Notes under the pieces: model-generated
Seen by the model: only the letters and a program-made list of their open reading frames with translations
What the model was told of the DNA's origin: nothing
Databases searched by the model: none
From: an uncultured SAR116 cluster alpha proteobacterium
GTDB lineage: Bacteria; Pseudomonadota; Alphaproteobacteria; Puniceispirillales; Marisalimonadaceae
Assembly (NCBI GenBank): GCA_902616615.1
Contig: CACMTN010000013.1
Coordinates: 1-40,213 of the forward strand
Length of the DNA: 40,213 nt
Direction of reading: 5' to 3'
Position numbers and translations under genes: made by a program
In this document: positions 8,087 to 16,406 of the stretch, one piece after another
Numbering within the stretch: position 1 is the first letter of the stretch
How the letters are laid out: every line of letters begins with the position of its first letter

Positions 8087-10054
8087 TTAAAATTTTGCCT
8101 CTATACCCAAAAACAAAGTTCTTCCAGGTTGTGGATACACATAAGCTTTATTATCCCAACTTTTAATTAAATTTGTATAATATTTTTTATCTAATAAATT
8201 ATTAACTGATCCTTTAATGGTAAAATTTTTTATTCTGTAATTAATATTAAAATCCACAAGCTGATAAGATTTAGATTTAGATAATATATAATTTGGGTCA
8301 TTGCCAGATCTTTTCTTACCAATATATTTGTAATGAAATGAGAAATCGGTTTGTTTGTCATAGTTATAATGAATTGAAGAATTTCCAGATAATCTTGGCA
8401 CGTACGGTGTCTCATTACCTTTTTCAACTCCTTCAGTAAAATATGAGTCAATATAATTCAAATTAGAAACAAATTTAAAATTTGGATTAATTAATCTGTC
8501 GAATTCTAATTCGACACCCTGATGGATTGAAGGATCAAAATTTTGATTAGCGAATGCAGCAGAATTATAAACTATCTGATTTTTTATAAGTGATCTAAAT
8601 AAAGCTATGCTAAAATTTGTTTTATCAAATTTTATATTGTGACCAATTTCAATGTCATGGGAGTATTGATGTTTTATATCAGTAGACGTAGGACTAGGAT
8701 TAACTAGAGAAATAATTTCATCTAATCTAGGTGATCTGAATGATCTTGCAATATGACCAAAAATATTTTTGTTATTGTCTAAGGTATAGTTAAAACCTAA
8801 TGACCAAGCATGATTTTGCCTAACTCGAGACAATAAACTGCTTTTGTTTGTATAATTGTCAGCATCTAAATCGTAATAATGTTGTCTAAAGCCAGCCTCA
8901 TATTCAATATTAGGAGTGTTTATATTTGAAAATTTAATTAAACCAAATGGTTCAAATATTTTTTGAGTTGCAATATTATGATAAGGTGTTCCAGCCCAAT
9001 TGTTACCTATAGCTCTGTAAGTGGAATTATAGTGATCAATACCTACGTTAGCATCCAAGTAAAGATTATTATCGGTAAATTTTTTGTTTAATTTGGAGCT
9101 AAAAGTGTACGTACTTAAATCAGTCTTTGCTTTAATGTTGACTCCACTGTACATCGATGAAGTTTTTTGATCTTTTTCTTCATACCCAATAGTTGTTAAA
9201 GCCTTACCTCTTGTAACTTTTTTTTCATTATTTAACTTCCACGATTGAATTTTTTCTTCTGCAAAACTGTCAATAGAACCTGATCTTACAAATCTAGGGC
9301 GATTATAAAAGTCGGTTAATGTTATACTTCCTGGCAATCCAGTATATTCGTCAGAGTAATTTATCCTTGTAGAATATCTTGTTAGAGTATCTATTAAATA
9401 AGATAAATCAAATTGAAGTGTGTCATTTTCAAACTTATTATTTTCCCTATAGCCTTTACTATCAGTAGTTGATGCAAAAGTTTGTAATATAAACTTGTCC
9501 ATATTTTTATTTACTGAAATAGAATTTTCTTTGGTGTTAAAAGATTTAAAAGATGATTTAATATTAAGTTGATCTTTTAGGTATTTGGGGTTTTTTGTAA
9601 TAATATTTATTGATCCACCAACGGCTCCATCACCATGAATAACAGTCGAAGATCCACCTTTTAAAATTTGAATTTCATAAATATTATCTATTGGAATTCT
9701 TGATAAATTTGCACCAGCAATAGTCATATCAGATAAACGGACTCCATCTACAAGTATCATAATATTTCTTGACGCTTGCTCGCCGAATCCTCTCATTCTT
9801 ACAGTTGATTTTGCATCCATACCATAGTATAAATTTTCAAAAAAAACTCCTGAGTTTTTTGATAATAAGTCACCAAGAGTTTTATATGAAGAACTACTTA
9901 TAGTTTTATAATTTATTATTTCAGTAGAACTACCAACAACACCTCTCTCAACCATTGAAGGATAAATTGTAATTCGAATAGGTTTTTCGTCTTTGGAAAA
10001 AGAATTGGATATATTAAATAAAATAAATATTATAATAACGATCACATGTGGCAT
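8087..10054 (-). CDS. btuB: BtuB-like TonB-dependent vitamin B12 receptor
   Basis: A 655-residue outer-membrane receptor. A hydrophobic signal peptide (about 1-20) precedes the mature protein. The plug domain (about 45-155) contains the LGDLLSKNSGV, MRGFGEQASRNIMILVDGVRL and ILKGGSSTVIHGDGAVGGSINI stretches typical of TonB-dependent receptors. A long beta-barrel follows, ending in an aromatic residue (GIEAKF, C-terminal Phe). Specificity for cobalamin is inferred from the cobalamin riboswitch directly upstream and from the size, which is close to BtuB. A strong Shine-Dalgarno AGGGGG ends five bases before the ATG and is the apparent target of riboswitch control. It is the first gene of a unit with the DUF6580-like membrane protein. 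TonB/ExbBD must be encoded elsewhere. Confidence 0.88.
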   Translation of the reverse strand: MPHVIVIIIFILFNISNSFSKDEKPIRITIYPSMVERGVVGSSTEIINYKTISSSSYKTLGDLLSKNSGVFFENLYYGMDAKSTVRMRGFGEQASRNIMILVDGVRLSDMTIAGANLSRIPIDNIYEIQILKGGSSTVIHGDGAVGGSINIITKNPKYLKDQLNIKSSFKSFNTKENSISVNKNMDKFILQTFASTTDSKGYRENNKFENDTLQFDLSYLIDTLTRYSTRINYSDEYTGLPGSITLTDFYNRPRFVRSGSIDSFAEEKIQSWKLNNEKKVTRGKALTTIGYEEKDQKTSSMYSGVNIKAKTDLSTYTFSSKLNKKFTDNNLYLDANVGIDHYNSTYRAIGNNWAGTPYHNIATQKIFEPFGLIKFSNINTPNIEYEAGFRQHYYDLDADNYTNKSSLLSRVRQNHAWSLGFNYTLDNNKNIFGHIARSFRSPRLDEIISLVNPSPTSTDIKHQYSHDIEIGHNIKFDKTNFSIALFRSLIKNQIVYNSAAFANQNFDPSIHQGVELEFDRLINPNFKFVSNLNYIDSYFTEGVEKGNETPYVPRLSGNSSIHYNYDKQTDFSFHYKYIGKKRSGNDPNYILSKSKSYQLVDFNINYRIKNFTIKGSVNNLLDKKYYTNLIKSWDNKAYVYPQPGRTLFLGIEAKF

Positions 10055-10059
10055 ATTGA

Positions 10060-10161
10060 CCCCCTAGCGAAGTAAGTTAAGAGCTAAAGCTCATATAAAT
10101 TGTCGCTAGACGATAAATATTAAACGTGTCATCCACTCTACCCGGAGGTTGACAAAGCGAC
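10060..10161 (-). promoter_or_regulatory. Predicted translational expression platform of the cobalamin riboswitch
   Basis: On the minus strand the element CTAGCGA (10109-10103) is perfectly complementary to TCGCTAG (10070-10064). That seven-base helix would cover the start of the AGGGGG Shine-Dalgarno of btuB. The same element, as AGCGAC (10107-10102), can instead pair with GTCGCT (10161-10156) directly next to the aptamer's 3' side. The two helices are mutually exclusive, which is the layout of a sequestor and anti-sequestor. No T-run terminator is seen, so control at translation initiation is inferred. Confidence 0.6.
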
Positions 10162-10310
10162 TGTAAATGGCAGGTCTCCTGGCTCACGCTTCATAGTTTA
10201 GGCAACCTTCCCAGAAAATATCCAGTGGTGTTTTAGCCCTTACTCGGCATTTACAGTTGCGGGGACAGCTTTGGCTTATAACTCATATGAGTTACCAAAT
10301 TCCCATTTTA
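10145..10310 (-). ncRNA. Cobalamin riboswitch aptamer
   Basis: Read on the minus strand, the leader contains the conserved blocks of the AdoCbl/cobalamin riboswitch in order: GGGAA near the 5' end, GCTGTCCCCGCAACTGTAA, a CCACTGG block, GGGAAGGTTGCC, and the B12 box AGCCAGGAGACCTGCC (core at 10183-10169). It faces the btuB-like gene, which begins 90 bases further on. Established role: binding of cobalamin represses expression of B12 uptake or synthesis genes. Boundaries are approximate because P1 was placed by eye. Confidence 0.95.
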
Positions 10311-10391
10311 AGCTTGAAGAAATCTTCGAAGCACCATAAACATTTAGTTATTAGGTCTAATTACAAAAAAAATGCAAGTAAAAAAAATTTA

Positions 10392-11222
10392 ATGATGAAA
10401 TTAACAATTATTGGAAATGGCTATACAGCTCAATTTTTAGCTAAAGATGCCCTAAAGTATGGATATGAAGTTTCAATAATTACAAGAAATATTTCGAATC
10501 CTGAAAAAAATATACATTACCTTAATTTCATTGATTCTAATAATGTTAAAAAAAAGTTAATTAATGAAAATATAATTTCAACTGTACCATTTAATAAAGA
10601 AGGTTTTGATCCTGTTTTAAAAAAATATAGAAAATCTATTTCATTAAATAAAAATATTATTATTTATTACTCTGCTACATCAGTATATGGAAGTGGAATT
10701 GTAAATGAGTATTCAATACCATTACCTAAATTTAAAAGAGGTTTAATAAGACTTAGATGCGAGAAAGAGTGGGTTAAAGCAAATCCAAATACATCGATCT
10801 TCAGAATATCAGGTATTTATGGTCCAAATCGACACCCTATGGTCAAATATCTTCAAGGAGATAATGAAGTTATAGTTAAAGAAGATCATATCTCAAATAG
10901 AATACATGTAGAAGACTTGTCTTCATTAACCCTTCAATTTATTAAAAACAACTATACCGAAAAAATATTAAATTTAAGTGATCCAATAAAAGTAAGTACT
11001 TATGATGCAATAAAATTTGTTTGTAATGAATTAAATTTAGTTAAACCAAAAGTTGTAAGATATGATCCAAAAAAAATTTCTAAAATGTTAAAGTCTTTCT
11101 ATGAAGTTAATAGGACTGTAAAAAGTAATATTATTAATCATAAGATTAGTTATAAATTTAAATATCCCGATTATAAATTTGCTTTACTCGGCTTGACTAA
11201 ATCATTATTAGATAGTGAGTAA
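10392..11222 (+). CDS. NAD-dependent epimerase/dehydratase-like (extended SDR) protein
   Basis: A 276-residue protein with an N-terminal Rossmann motif (KLTIIGNGYTAQFLA, about 3-17), a mid-protein YYSATSVYGSG stretch that marks the active-site serine/tyrosine strand of extended SDRs, and RISGIYGPNRHPM, a common epimerase motif. It resembles the YeeZ-type NAD(P)-binding proteins of unknown substrate. The Tyr of SVYG is not followed by a Lys at the usual spacing, so catalysis is doubtful. The frame is open upstream to 10257, but that part overlaps the riboswitch on the other strand and has no domain, so the start is taken as the tandem ATG at 10392/10395. It is divergent from btuB and followed 19 bases later by the ferredoxin-NADP reductase. 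Confidence 0.75.
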   Translation: MMKLTIIGNGYTAQFLAKDALKYGYEVSIITRNISNPEKNIHYLNFIDSNNVKKKLINENIISTVPFNKEGFDPVLKKYRKSISLNKNIIIYYSATSVYGSGIVNEYSIPLPKFKRGLIRLRCEKEWVKANPNTSIFRISGIYGPNRHPMVKYLQGDNEVIVKEDHISNRIHVEDLSSLTLQFIKNNYTEKILNLSDPIKVSTYDAIKFVCNELNLVKPKVVRYDPKKISKMLKSFYEVNRTVKSNIINHKISYKFKYPDYKFALLGLTKSLLDSE

Positions 11223-11241
11223 TTTCACCTAGGATAAAATT

Positions 11242-12018
11242 TTGTCAAAATTATCAAAAAATTTTCAAAAAGTAACGCAAGTAAAACGTTGGACAGAAAA
11301 TTTATTTTCTTTTCGTATCACTCGACCACAAAGTTTCAAATTTAGATCAGGTGAGTTTGTTATGATTGGCCTTCTTGATAGTGATGACAAACCAATATTA
11401 AGAGCTTACTCAATTTGTTCACCAAGTTGGTCTGAAGAACTAGAATTTTATTCAATTATTGTAAAAGATGGACCATTAACTTCAAAATTAAAAAATATAA
11501 AAATTGGTGATGAAATTATTATGATGCCTAAGTCAACAGGGACGTTGGTTTTAGACGCATTAAAACCTGGAAAAAGATTATTTTTACTTTCCTCAGGAAC
11601 AGGATTTGCTCCATTTGCAGCACTTATAAGAGAGACAGAAACTTATGAAAAATTTGAAAATATAATTGTAACTCATACTTGTAGAGTGATGAGTGAATTA
11701 TCCTATAGTCAAAGTATAATTCAAGAATGTAAAAATGACAAATTAGTCAAAGAATTTATAAATAATAAATTATTAAGTTATCATTCTACAACCAGAGACG
11801 ATTATATTTTTAATGGCAGAATTACCGAGCTTATATCATCAAATAAATTGTTCAGAGATTTAAAAATAAGTTCAATCTCATCCGATGACAGATTTATGTT
11901 TTGTGGATCAATGGCATTAAATAATGATTTAAAAAAAATTATGTTAGAGAAAAACTTCCGTGAAGGAGCCAATAATAATCCAGGAGAATTTGTGTTAGAA
12001 AAGGCTTTTGTAGATTAA
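11242..12018 (+). CDS. fpr: Ferredoxin/flavodoxin-NADP(+) reductase
   Basis: A 258-residue bacterial-type FNR. The FAD-binding RAYSICSPS lies at about 54-62, GPLTSKL (77-83) closes the flavin site, and the NADP-binding SSGTGFAPFAALIR is at about 117-130; the C-terminal CGSMALN strand is also typical. The enzyme transfers electrons between NADPH and ferredoxin or flavodoxin in the cytoplasm, supporting Fe-S and redox-stress pathways. The start is a TTG at 11242, chosen because an AGGA ends seven bases before it and the FNR fold begins immediately; no in-frame ATG fits. It probably shares a transcript with the epimerase-like gene. Its stop lies one base from the stop of the convergent SDR gene. 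Confidence 0.9.
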   Translation: MSKLSKNFQKVTQVKRWTENLFSFRITRPQSFKFRSGEFVMIGLLDSDDKPILRAYSICSPSWSEELEFYSIIVKDGPLTSKLKNIKIGDEIIMMPKSTGTLVLDALKPGKRLFLLSSGTGFAPFAALIRETETYEKFENIIVTHTCRVMSELSYSQSIIQECKNDKLVKEFINNKLLSYHSTTRDDYIFNGRITELISSNKLFRDLKISSISSDDRFMFCGSMALNNDLKKIMLEKNFREGANNNPGEFVLEKAFVD

Positions 12019-12019
12019 A

Positions 12020-12739
12020 TTACCATTTTTCTATATCAGGCCTTAGTTCTACATCAAACGACCAAGCAGAACGTTTTTGTTGTGAAATTCTAAAAATCTC
12101 TTCAGCTATATCTTGTGGTTGAGCAAATTCAATATCTTTTTTACTTTTTTGATGCTCTATTCTACTTCTGGTCCATGGAGTGTTAATAGATGCATCGATT
12201 GTGATATAAGCAACATGGATACCTTGAGGTCCAAAATCACGTGCTAATGATTGTGCCAGAATTCTTTGGGCAGCTTTTGTTGGAGCAAAATATGGCGTTA
12301 TAGCAGCCCCCCTATGTGCAGCAGTGTTACCAGTTACGATAATAACTCCTTTTTTATTTTTAACCATATCTGGTATCAAAAAATGAGATAAATACATTAG
12401 CGAAGTCGTATTAATTCTAAAGTTTTTTTCTAGCCATTCTGGTTTACCTTTTAATAAGTATTCAAAGTTTCCTTTCACTGCATTATGTATGAGAACTTCT
12501 GGAGCAGACATTTCGTTTTTAATTTTATTACATATTTTACCTAAATGTTTTAAATCAGATACGTCGCATACATATCCTTTGGAGCCAGGTAATTCTTTTT
12601 CAAATTTTCTTAATCTTTCCTCAGTTCTTGCTAACATTGCTACTCTATATCCAGCTTTTGCAAACCTCCTAGCAGTAAATCCTCCAGTACCTTCACCTAA
12701 ACCAGTAATCATACAAACTGGCATTCTTGAATTTGACAT
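12020..12739 (-). CDS. Short-chain dehydrogenase/reductase family protein lacking the catalytic tyrosine
   Basis: A 239-residue classical-length SDR with an N-terminal TGLGEGTGG cofactor loop (about 12-20), CDVSD (58-62) and HNAVKG (85-90, the NAG position). The active site departs from the family. The Lys155 of YFAPTK has Phe151 four residues before it, where YxxxK needs Tyr, and the catalytic Ser position is Asn138/Thr139 (VTGNTAAHRG). Tyr150 is one residue off register. I recall a proteobacterial SDR subfamily with FxxxK in front of an LAQSLARDFGPQGIHVA-like helix, so this may be a conserved variant rather than a mutation. Reaction unknown. It is convergent with fpr, and a tRNA-Val lies upstream. 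Confidence 0.85.
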   Translation of the reverse strand: MSNSRMPVCMITGLGEGTGGFTARRFAKAGYRVAMLARTEERLRKFEKELPGSKGYVCDVSDLKHLGKICNKIKNEMSAPEVLIHNAVKGNFEYLLKGKPEWLEKNFRINTTSLMYLSHFLIPDMVKNKKGVIIVTGNTAAHRGAAITPYFAPTKAAQRILAQSLARDFGPQGIHVAYITIDASINTPWTRSRIEHQKSKKDIEFAQPQDIAEEIFRISQQKRSAWSFDVELRPDIEKW

Positions 12740-12835
12740 TTATCTACCCCACTAACAAAAACAACCAATTCTATATTTAACTATAAAAAGTGTTTAATAA
12801 CTATTATACAATTATATTAGCAATTGTGAAAATTT

Positions 12836-12911
12836 TGGTGGGCGGTGACGGTCTCGAACCGCCGACCCTCTCGGTGTAAACGAGATGCTCTACCAACTGA
12901 GCTAACCGCCC
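12836..12911 (-). tRNA. tRNA-Val (TAC)
   Basis: A 76-nt cloverleaf: acceptor GGGCGGT with ACCGCCC, D-arm GCTCAGTTGGTAGAGC, anticodon loop TTTACAC between TCTCG and CGAGA (anticodon TAC), T-arm with GGTTCGAGACC, discriminator A and encoded CCA. It stands between the SDR gene and the methyltransferase gene. The rest of the 12740-13000 gap shows no other gene. Confidence 0.96.
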
Positions 12912-13000
12912 TTAGACACGAACTTATACGTAATTTTTTTAACAAAGACAATAATTAACTTATTATGTATAAATAAAATTTGAAATTAGGGAATTTTTTT

Positions 13001-13519
13001 ATGCACTCTGAATGGATTTTTAATCAGATAGAATCTTTAAAGATAACGAAAAAAATTAATCTATTAGATTTTGCTTCTGGGAGTGGGAGAAATTGCGTCC
13101 CACTATCAAAAAGAAATATTTTAGTAACAGCTATTGATAAAGATCAAGAAAAACTTAACAAGTATAAAAATTTAAATAACATCAATACGATATGCTTTGA
13201 TCTTGAAACTAAAGAAAAATGGCCATTAGTAGAAAAATATTTCGACATAATTATAGTAGTTAATTATTTATACAGACCTAAAATTAAAAATTTAATTAGC
13301 TTACTTAAAGAAGATGGTTTTTTGTTCTACGAAACTTTTTCGGTTGGTAATGAAAAATATGGATCACCTCAAAATCCAAATTTTTTACTTAAAAATAGAG
13401 AATTATTAGATATTTTCAATAAGGAGCTTATACCTTTGAGCTTTTACGACGGCAAAATCATAGATAAAAAAATTTGTGTAAAACAAAGAGGTAGTTTTAA
13501 AAAAAAAGGCGTCTTTTAA
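13001..13519 (+). CDS. Class I SAM-dependent methyltransferase, TehB-like
   Basis: A 172-residue protein with the SAM-binding motif I LLDFASGSGRN (about 21-31), an acidic strand end at AIDKD (44-48) for the ribose hydroxyls, and a central IIIVVNYLYRP followed by LLKEDGFLFYETF, the usual motifs IV-VI. It is close in size to the small TehB-type methyltransferases; the substrate is unknown. Start choice: the ATG at 13001 has an AGGGA eight bases upstream; a TTG at 12980 in the same frame would place that AGGGA inside the gene and is rejected. The last codons (Lys-Lys-Lys-Gly-Val-Phe) also form one arm of the terminator that serves the convergent HU gene. Confidence 0.85.
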   Translation: MHSEWIFNQIESLKITKKINLLDFASGSGRNCVPLSKRNILVTAIDKDQEKLNKYKNLNNINTICFDLETKEKWPLVEKYFDIIIVVNYLYRPKIKNLISLLKEDGFLFYETFSVGNEKYGSPQNPNFLLKNRELLDIFNKELIPLSFYDGKIIDKKICVKQRGSFKKKGVF

Positions 13520-13529
13520 TAAGACGCCT
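13497..13529 (-). terminator. Rho-independent terminator of the HU gene, overlapping the methyltransferase 3' end
   Basis: A nine-base perfect inverted repeat (AGGCGTCTT 13507-13515 with AAGACGCCT 13521-13529) and a five-base loop that contains most of the methyltransferase stop codon. On the minus strand it is followed by a long T-run (complement of the A-run ending at 13507), so its polarity fits the HU gene, whose stop is 22 bases upstream of it. In the plus direction there is no T-run. Confidence 0.85.
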
Positions 13530-13550
13530 AATTATATCATGTATATTTTT

Positions 13551-13826
13551 TCAATTGTTTACAGCATCTTTGAGAGGGCTTCCCGCTTTAAATTTAGGTT
13601 GCTTTGATGCTTTAATTTGGATTGTTTCACCTGTTCTAGGATTTCTACCTGTTGTAGCGGCACGGTTAGCAACAGAAAAAGTTCCAAAACCAACTATACG
13701 CACATCACCACCTGATTTTAAAGCATTGGTGATTGATTCAAAGACTCCATCAACTGCTTTAGCAGCATCTACTTTTGAAAGACCCGATGCGTCAGCAACA
13801 CTTGCAACTAATTCATTCTTATTCAT
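13551..13826 (-). CDS. hupB: HU-type histone-like DNA-binding protein
   Basis: A 91-residue HU protein of standard length. It opens with MNKNELVASVADASGLSK and carries the signature VRIVGFGTFSVANRAA at about 43-58. The DNA-contacting arm has GRNPRTGETIQI, with Arg-Asn-Pro at its tip, and the protein ends KFKAGSPLKDAVN. HU bends and compacts DNA as a dimer in the nucleoid. A strong GGAGG lies close before the ATG, consistent with high expression. Downstream of lon in the classic clpX-lon-hup order; the 106-base gap suggests its own promoter, and a strong terminator follows. I see nothing unusual in the protein. Confidence 0.97.
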   Translation of the reverse strand: MNKNELVASVADASGLSKVDAAKAVDGVFESITNALKSGGDVRIVGFGTFSVANRAATTGRNPRTGETIQIKASKQPKFKAGSPLKDAVNN

Positions 13827-13932
13827 TCGTACCTCCGTAATAAGTTAGTTATAATTTTAATTTAACTGATATTAGACGATAACACTAGAAAATAAAGTTA
13901 ATTATTATAAAGAAAATAAAAATATAAGGTAA

Positions 13933-16320
13933 TTAATGAGAAAAACTTGTTTTGTTTGGATTATTACTCACATTTTTTGATATTTTACTAGGATCTACAA
14001 TATTTAATTCTTGCGGGGTATTAACTAATGCATTAGAAATAACTTCATCTAAAGAACTGACTGGTATTATTTTTAATTTATTTGTAATGTTTTCAGGTAT
14101 TTCTGTGAGATCTTTTTTATTATTTTCTGGTATTAAAACTGTTTTTATTCCACCTCTTTTAGCCGCTAATAGTTTTTCTTTCAAACCTCCAATAGGTAGA
14201 ACCCTTCCTCTTAAAGTAATTTCTCCAGTCATAGCAACACACTTTTTGACTTTTATTTCTGTCAATGCTGAAACTATACTTGTAACCATTGCAACACCAG
14301 CAGACGGACCATCCTTAGGAGTTGCTCCTTCAGGAACATGAACATGTACGTCAAGTTTTTCAATATCAAAAGGATCTAAACCAAAAGAAAATGCTTTTGA
14401 TCTTATAAAAAATTCAGCCGCCTGTACTGACTCTTTCATGACATCACCAAGTTTTCCTGTAGCAGTTACCTTACCTTTACCTTTTACCTTTACTGCTTCT
14501 ATTGACAATAACTCACCTCCAACTTCTGTCCATGCCAATCCTGTAGTAATTCCAACTAAATCTTCTTTTTCTATATCAAGTCTTTGATAAACTGGAACAC
14601 CAAGTAAATCAGGTAAATTATTTTTTGTCACAGAAACTGATTTTGTTTCATTTTTTTCAATTAATGTTACGACTTTTCTGGTTAATTTAGCTAATTGTCT
14701 CTCTAAATTTCTCACACCAGCTTCTCTTGTGTATGACTGAATTATAGTTTTCAAAGCTTCTTCATTTATTGAAAATTCAGTTTTTTTAAGCTTGCAGTTT
14801 TTCATTTGCTTTTTAAGTAAATGTTTTTTAGCTATTTCTAGTTTCTCGTCTTCTGTATATCCTGATAATCTTATAACTTCCATCCTGTCTAACAAAGCTT
14901 GAGGCATATTTAGGGTATTTGAAGTTGTTACAAAAAAAACCTTTGAAAGATCATAGTCAACTTCAAGATAATGATCTTGGAAAGTTTTGTTTTGTTCCGG
15001 ATCAAGGACTTCCAGTAAAGCGGAAGAAGGATCACCTCTGTAATCGTTACCTAATTTATCAATTTCATCTAAAAGAAATAAAGGATTAATAGATGATGAT
15101 TTTTTCATACCATGAATAATTTTACCTGGTAAAGAGCCAATATAAGTTCTTCGATGACCTCTAATTTCTGCTTCATCTCGAACACCTCCCAATGCCATTC
15201 TTATGTATTGCCTTCCAGTAGCTTCAGCTATAGATTGACCTAAAGAGGTTTTACCAACGCCCGGTGGACCGACTAAACATAATATAGGACCTTTAACTTC
15301 TTTTGTTCTTTTTTGAACAGCAAGAAACTCTATTATTCTATCTTTAACTTTTTCAAGACCATAATGATCATTGTCCAATATTTTTCTTGCATTAGAAATA
15401 TCTGACTTAATTTTATTAGTTTTCTTCCATGGAATTGACACTAACCAATCGATATAAGACCTTACAACAGTTGCCTCAGCACTCATTGGGCTCATATTTC
15501 TTAATTTTTTTAATTCAGATAAAGCTTTCTCTTTAGCTTCTTTACTCAATTTTGCCTTATTAATTTTATCTTCAAATTCGTCAAATTCATTTTTGCCATC
15601 TTCAGATGTACCAAGCTCTTTTTGTATAGCTTTAAGTTGCTCATTTAGATAGTAATCCCTTTGTGTTTTTTCCATCTGTTTCTTAACATTACTTCTAATT
15701 TTTCTCTCTGAGCTAAGTATATCAATTTCTTTTTCGATTTTAGAAGTAAGGATTTTAACTCTTTCAGCTGGGTTTGTCATTTCAAGAAAATTTTGCTTTT
15801 CTTCGATAGAAAACACCAAATGATTAACTATTGTATCAGATAAAACACTAGGGTCATCTATATCTGAAATTGTAGCTAAAATATCAGAATGAATTTTACT
15901 ATTAAGTTTCGCAAACCTCTCAAAAGAATTTTTCAAATTGGTAATAATATAATCGTAATTTTTTTTCAATGAAATGTCTGTTTTCAAAACAGTTAATTTA
16001 GCACTCAAAAAGTCGTCTGAAGATATGATTTCTTCTATTTGACACCTAAATTTCCCTTCAACTAGAACTTTGACTGTACCATCAGGTAACTTAAGCATTT
16101 GTAGTATTGTTCCTAAAGTCCCCATTTTGAAAAGGTCTTTGTCTTTAGGATCTTCAATTGAAGATTTTTTTTGAGTTAGTAAAATTATTTCTTTATTTTC
16201 TTCCATTACTATCTCAAGAGCTTTTATAGATTTTAATCTTCCAACAAATAAAGGAGCTATCATGTTAGGGAAAATAACAATATCTCTAAGAGGTAAAATT
16301 GGATATATAGTGCTAGTCAA
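13933..16320 (-). CDS. lon: ATP-dependent protease Lon
   Basis: A 795-residue LonA of usual length. The N-terminal substrate-recognition domain starts at YPILPLRDIVIFPNM. A coiled-coil middle follows around residues 180-270, then the AAA+ module with Walker A GPPGVGKTSLG (about 345-355), Walker B FLLDEIDKLG and a sensor region. The C-terminal peptidase domain has the Ser-Lys dyad, Ser in KDGPSAGVAM (about 670) and Lys in GLKEKLLAAKRGG (about 712). Lon degrades misfolded and regulatory proteins in the cytoplasm; in Alphaproteobacteria the substrates include cell-cycle factors. The gene lies between clpX and hup. A possible heat-shock-type promoter sits in the 86-base gap upstream, and GGAG precedes the ATG. 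Confidence 0.98.
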   Translation of the reverse strand: MTSTIYPILPLRDIVIFPNMIAPLFVGRLKSIKALEIVMEENKEIILLTQKKSSIEDPKDKDLFKMGTLGTILQMLKLPDGTVKVLVEGKFRCQIEEIISSDDFLSAKLTVLKTDISLKKNYDYIITNLKNSFERFAKLNSKIHSDILATISDIDDPSVLSDTIVNHLVFSIEEKQNFLEMTNPAERVKILTSKIEKEIDILSSERKIRSNVKKQMEKTQRDYYLNEQLKAIQKELGTSEDGKNEFDEFEDKINKAKLSKEAKEKALSELKKLRNMSPMSAEATVVRSYIDWLVSIPWKKTNKIKSDISNARKILDNDHYGLEKVKDRIIEFLAVQKRTKEVKGPILCLVGPPGVGKTSLGQSIAEATGRQYIRMALGGVRDEAEIRGHRRTYIGSLPGKIIHGMKKSSSINPLFLLDEIDKLGNDYRGDPSSALLEVLDPEQNKTFQDHYLEVDYDLSKVFFVTTSNTLNMPQALLDRMEVIRLSGYTEDEKLEIAKKHLLKKQMKNCKLKKTEFSINEEALKTIIQSYTREAGVRNLERQLAKLTRKVVTLIEKNETKSVSVTKNNLPDLLGVPVYQRLDIEKEDLVGITTGLAWTEVGGELLSIEAVKVKGKGKVTATGKLGDVMKESVQAAEFFIRSKAFSFGLDPFDIEKLDVHVHVPEGATPKDGPSAGVAMVTSIVSALTEIKVKKCVAMTGEITLRGRVLPIGGLKEKLLAAKRGGIKTVLIPENNKKDLTEIPENITNKLKIIPVSSLDEVISNALVNTPQELNIVDPSKISKNVSNNPNKTSFSH

Positions 16321-16367
16321 AATTATCTCCTTCGGAAATTTAAATCAGGTGCTAGTCTTATTTATAT

Positions 16368-16395
16368 AAATGATTATTTTTTTTTAAACTTCAAG
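16368..16395 (-). promoter_or_regulatory. Possible sigma-32 (RpoH)-type promoter upstream of lon
   Basis: On the minus strand CTTGAAG (16395-16389) is followed after 14 bases by ATCATTT (16374-16368). The -35 block matches the RpoH consensus CTTGAAA at six of seven positions; the -10 block keeps the CAT-N-T of CCCATNT. The spacing is in the known range. lon is a heat-shock gene in relatives. AT-rich intergenic DNA produces such matches by chance, so this is tentative. Confidence 0.35.
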
Positions 16396-16406
16396 TTCAA
16401 AATAAA

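Noticed and set aside
10257-10391. N-terminal extension of the epimerase-like gene
   Set aside because: It overlaps the cobalamin riboswitch on the other strand, has no Shine-Dalgarno and lies before the Rossmann start.
13555-13848. 97-codon plus-strand ORF opposite the HU gene
   Set aside because: It is an antisense shadow; HU on the minus strand is complete and has a strong GGAGG.
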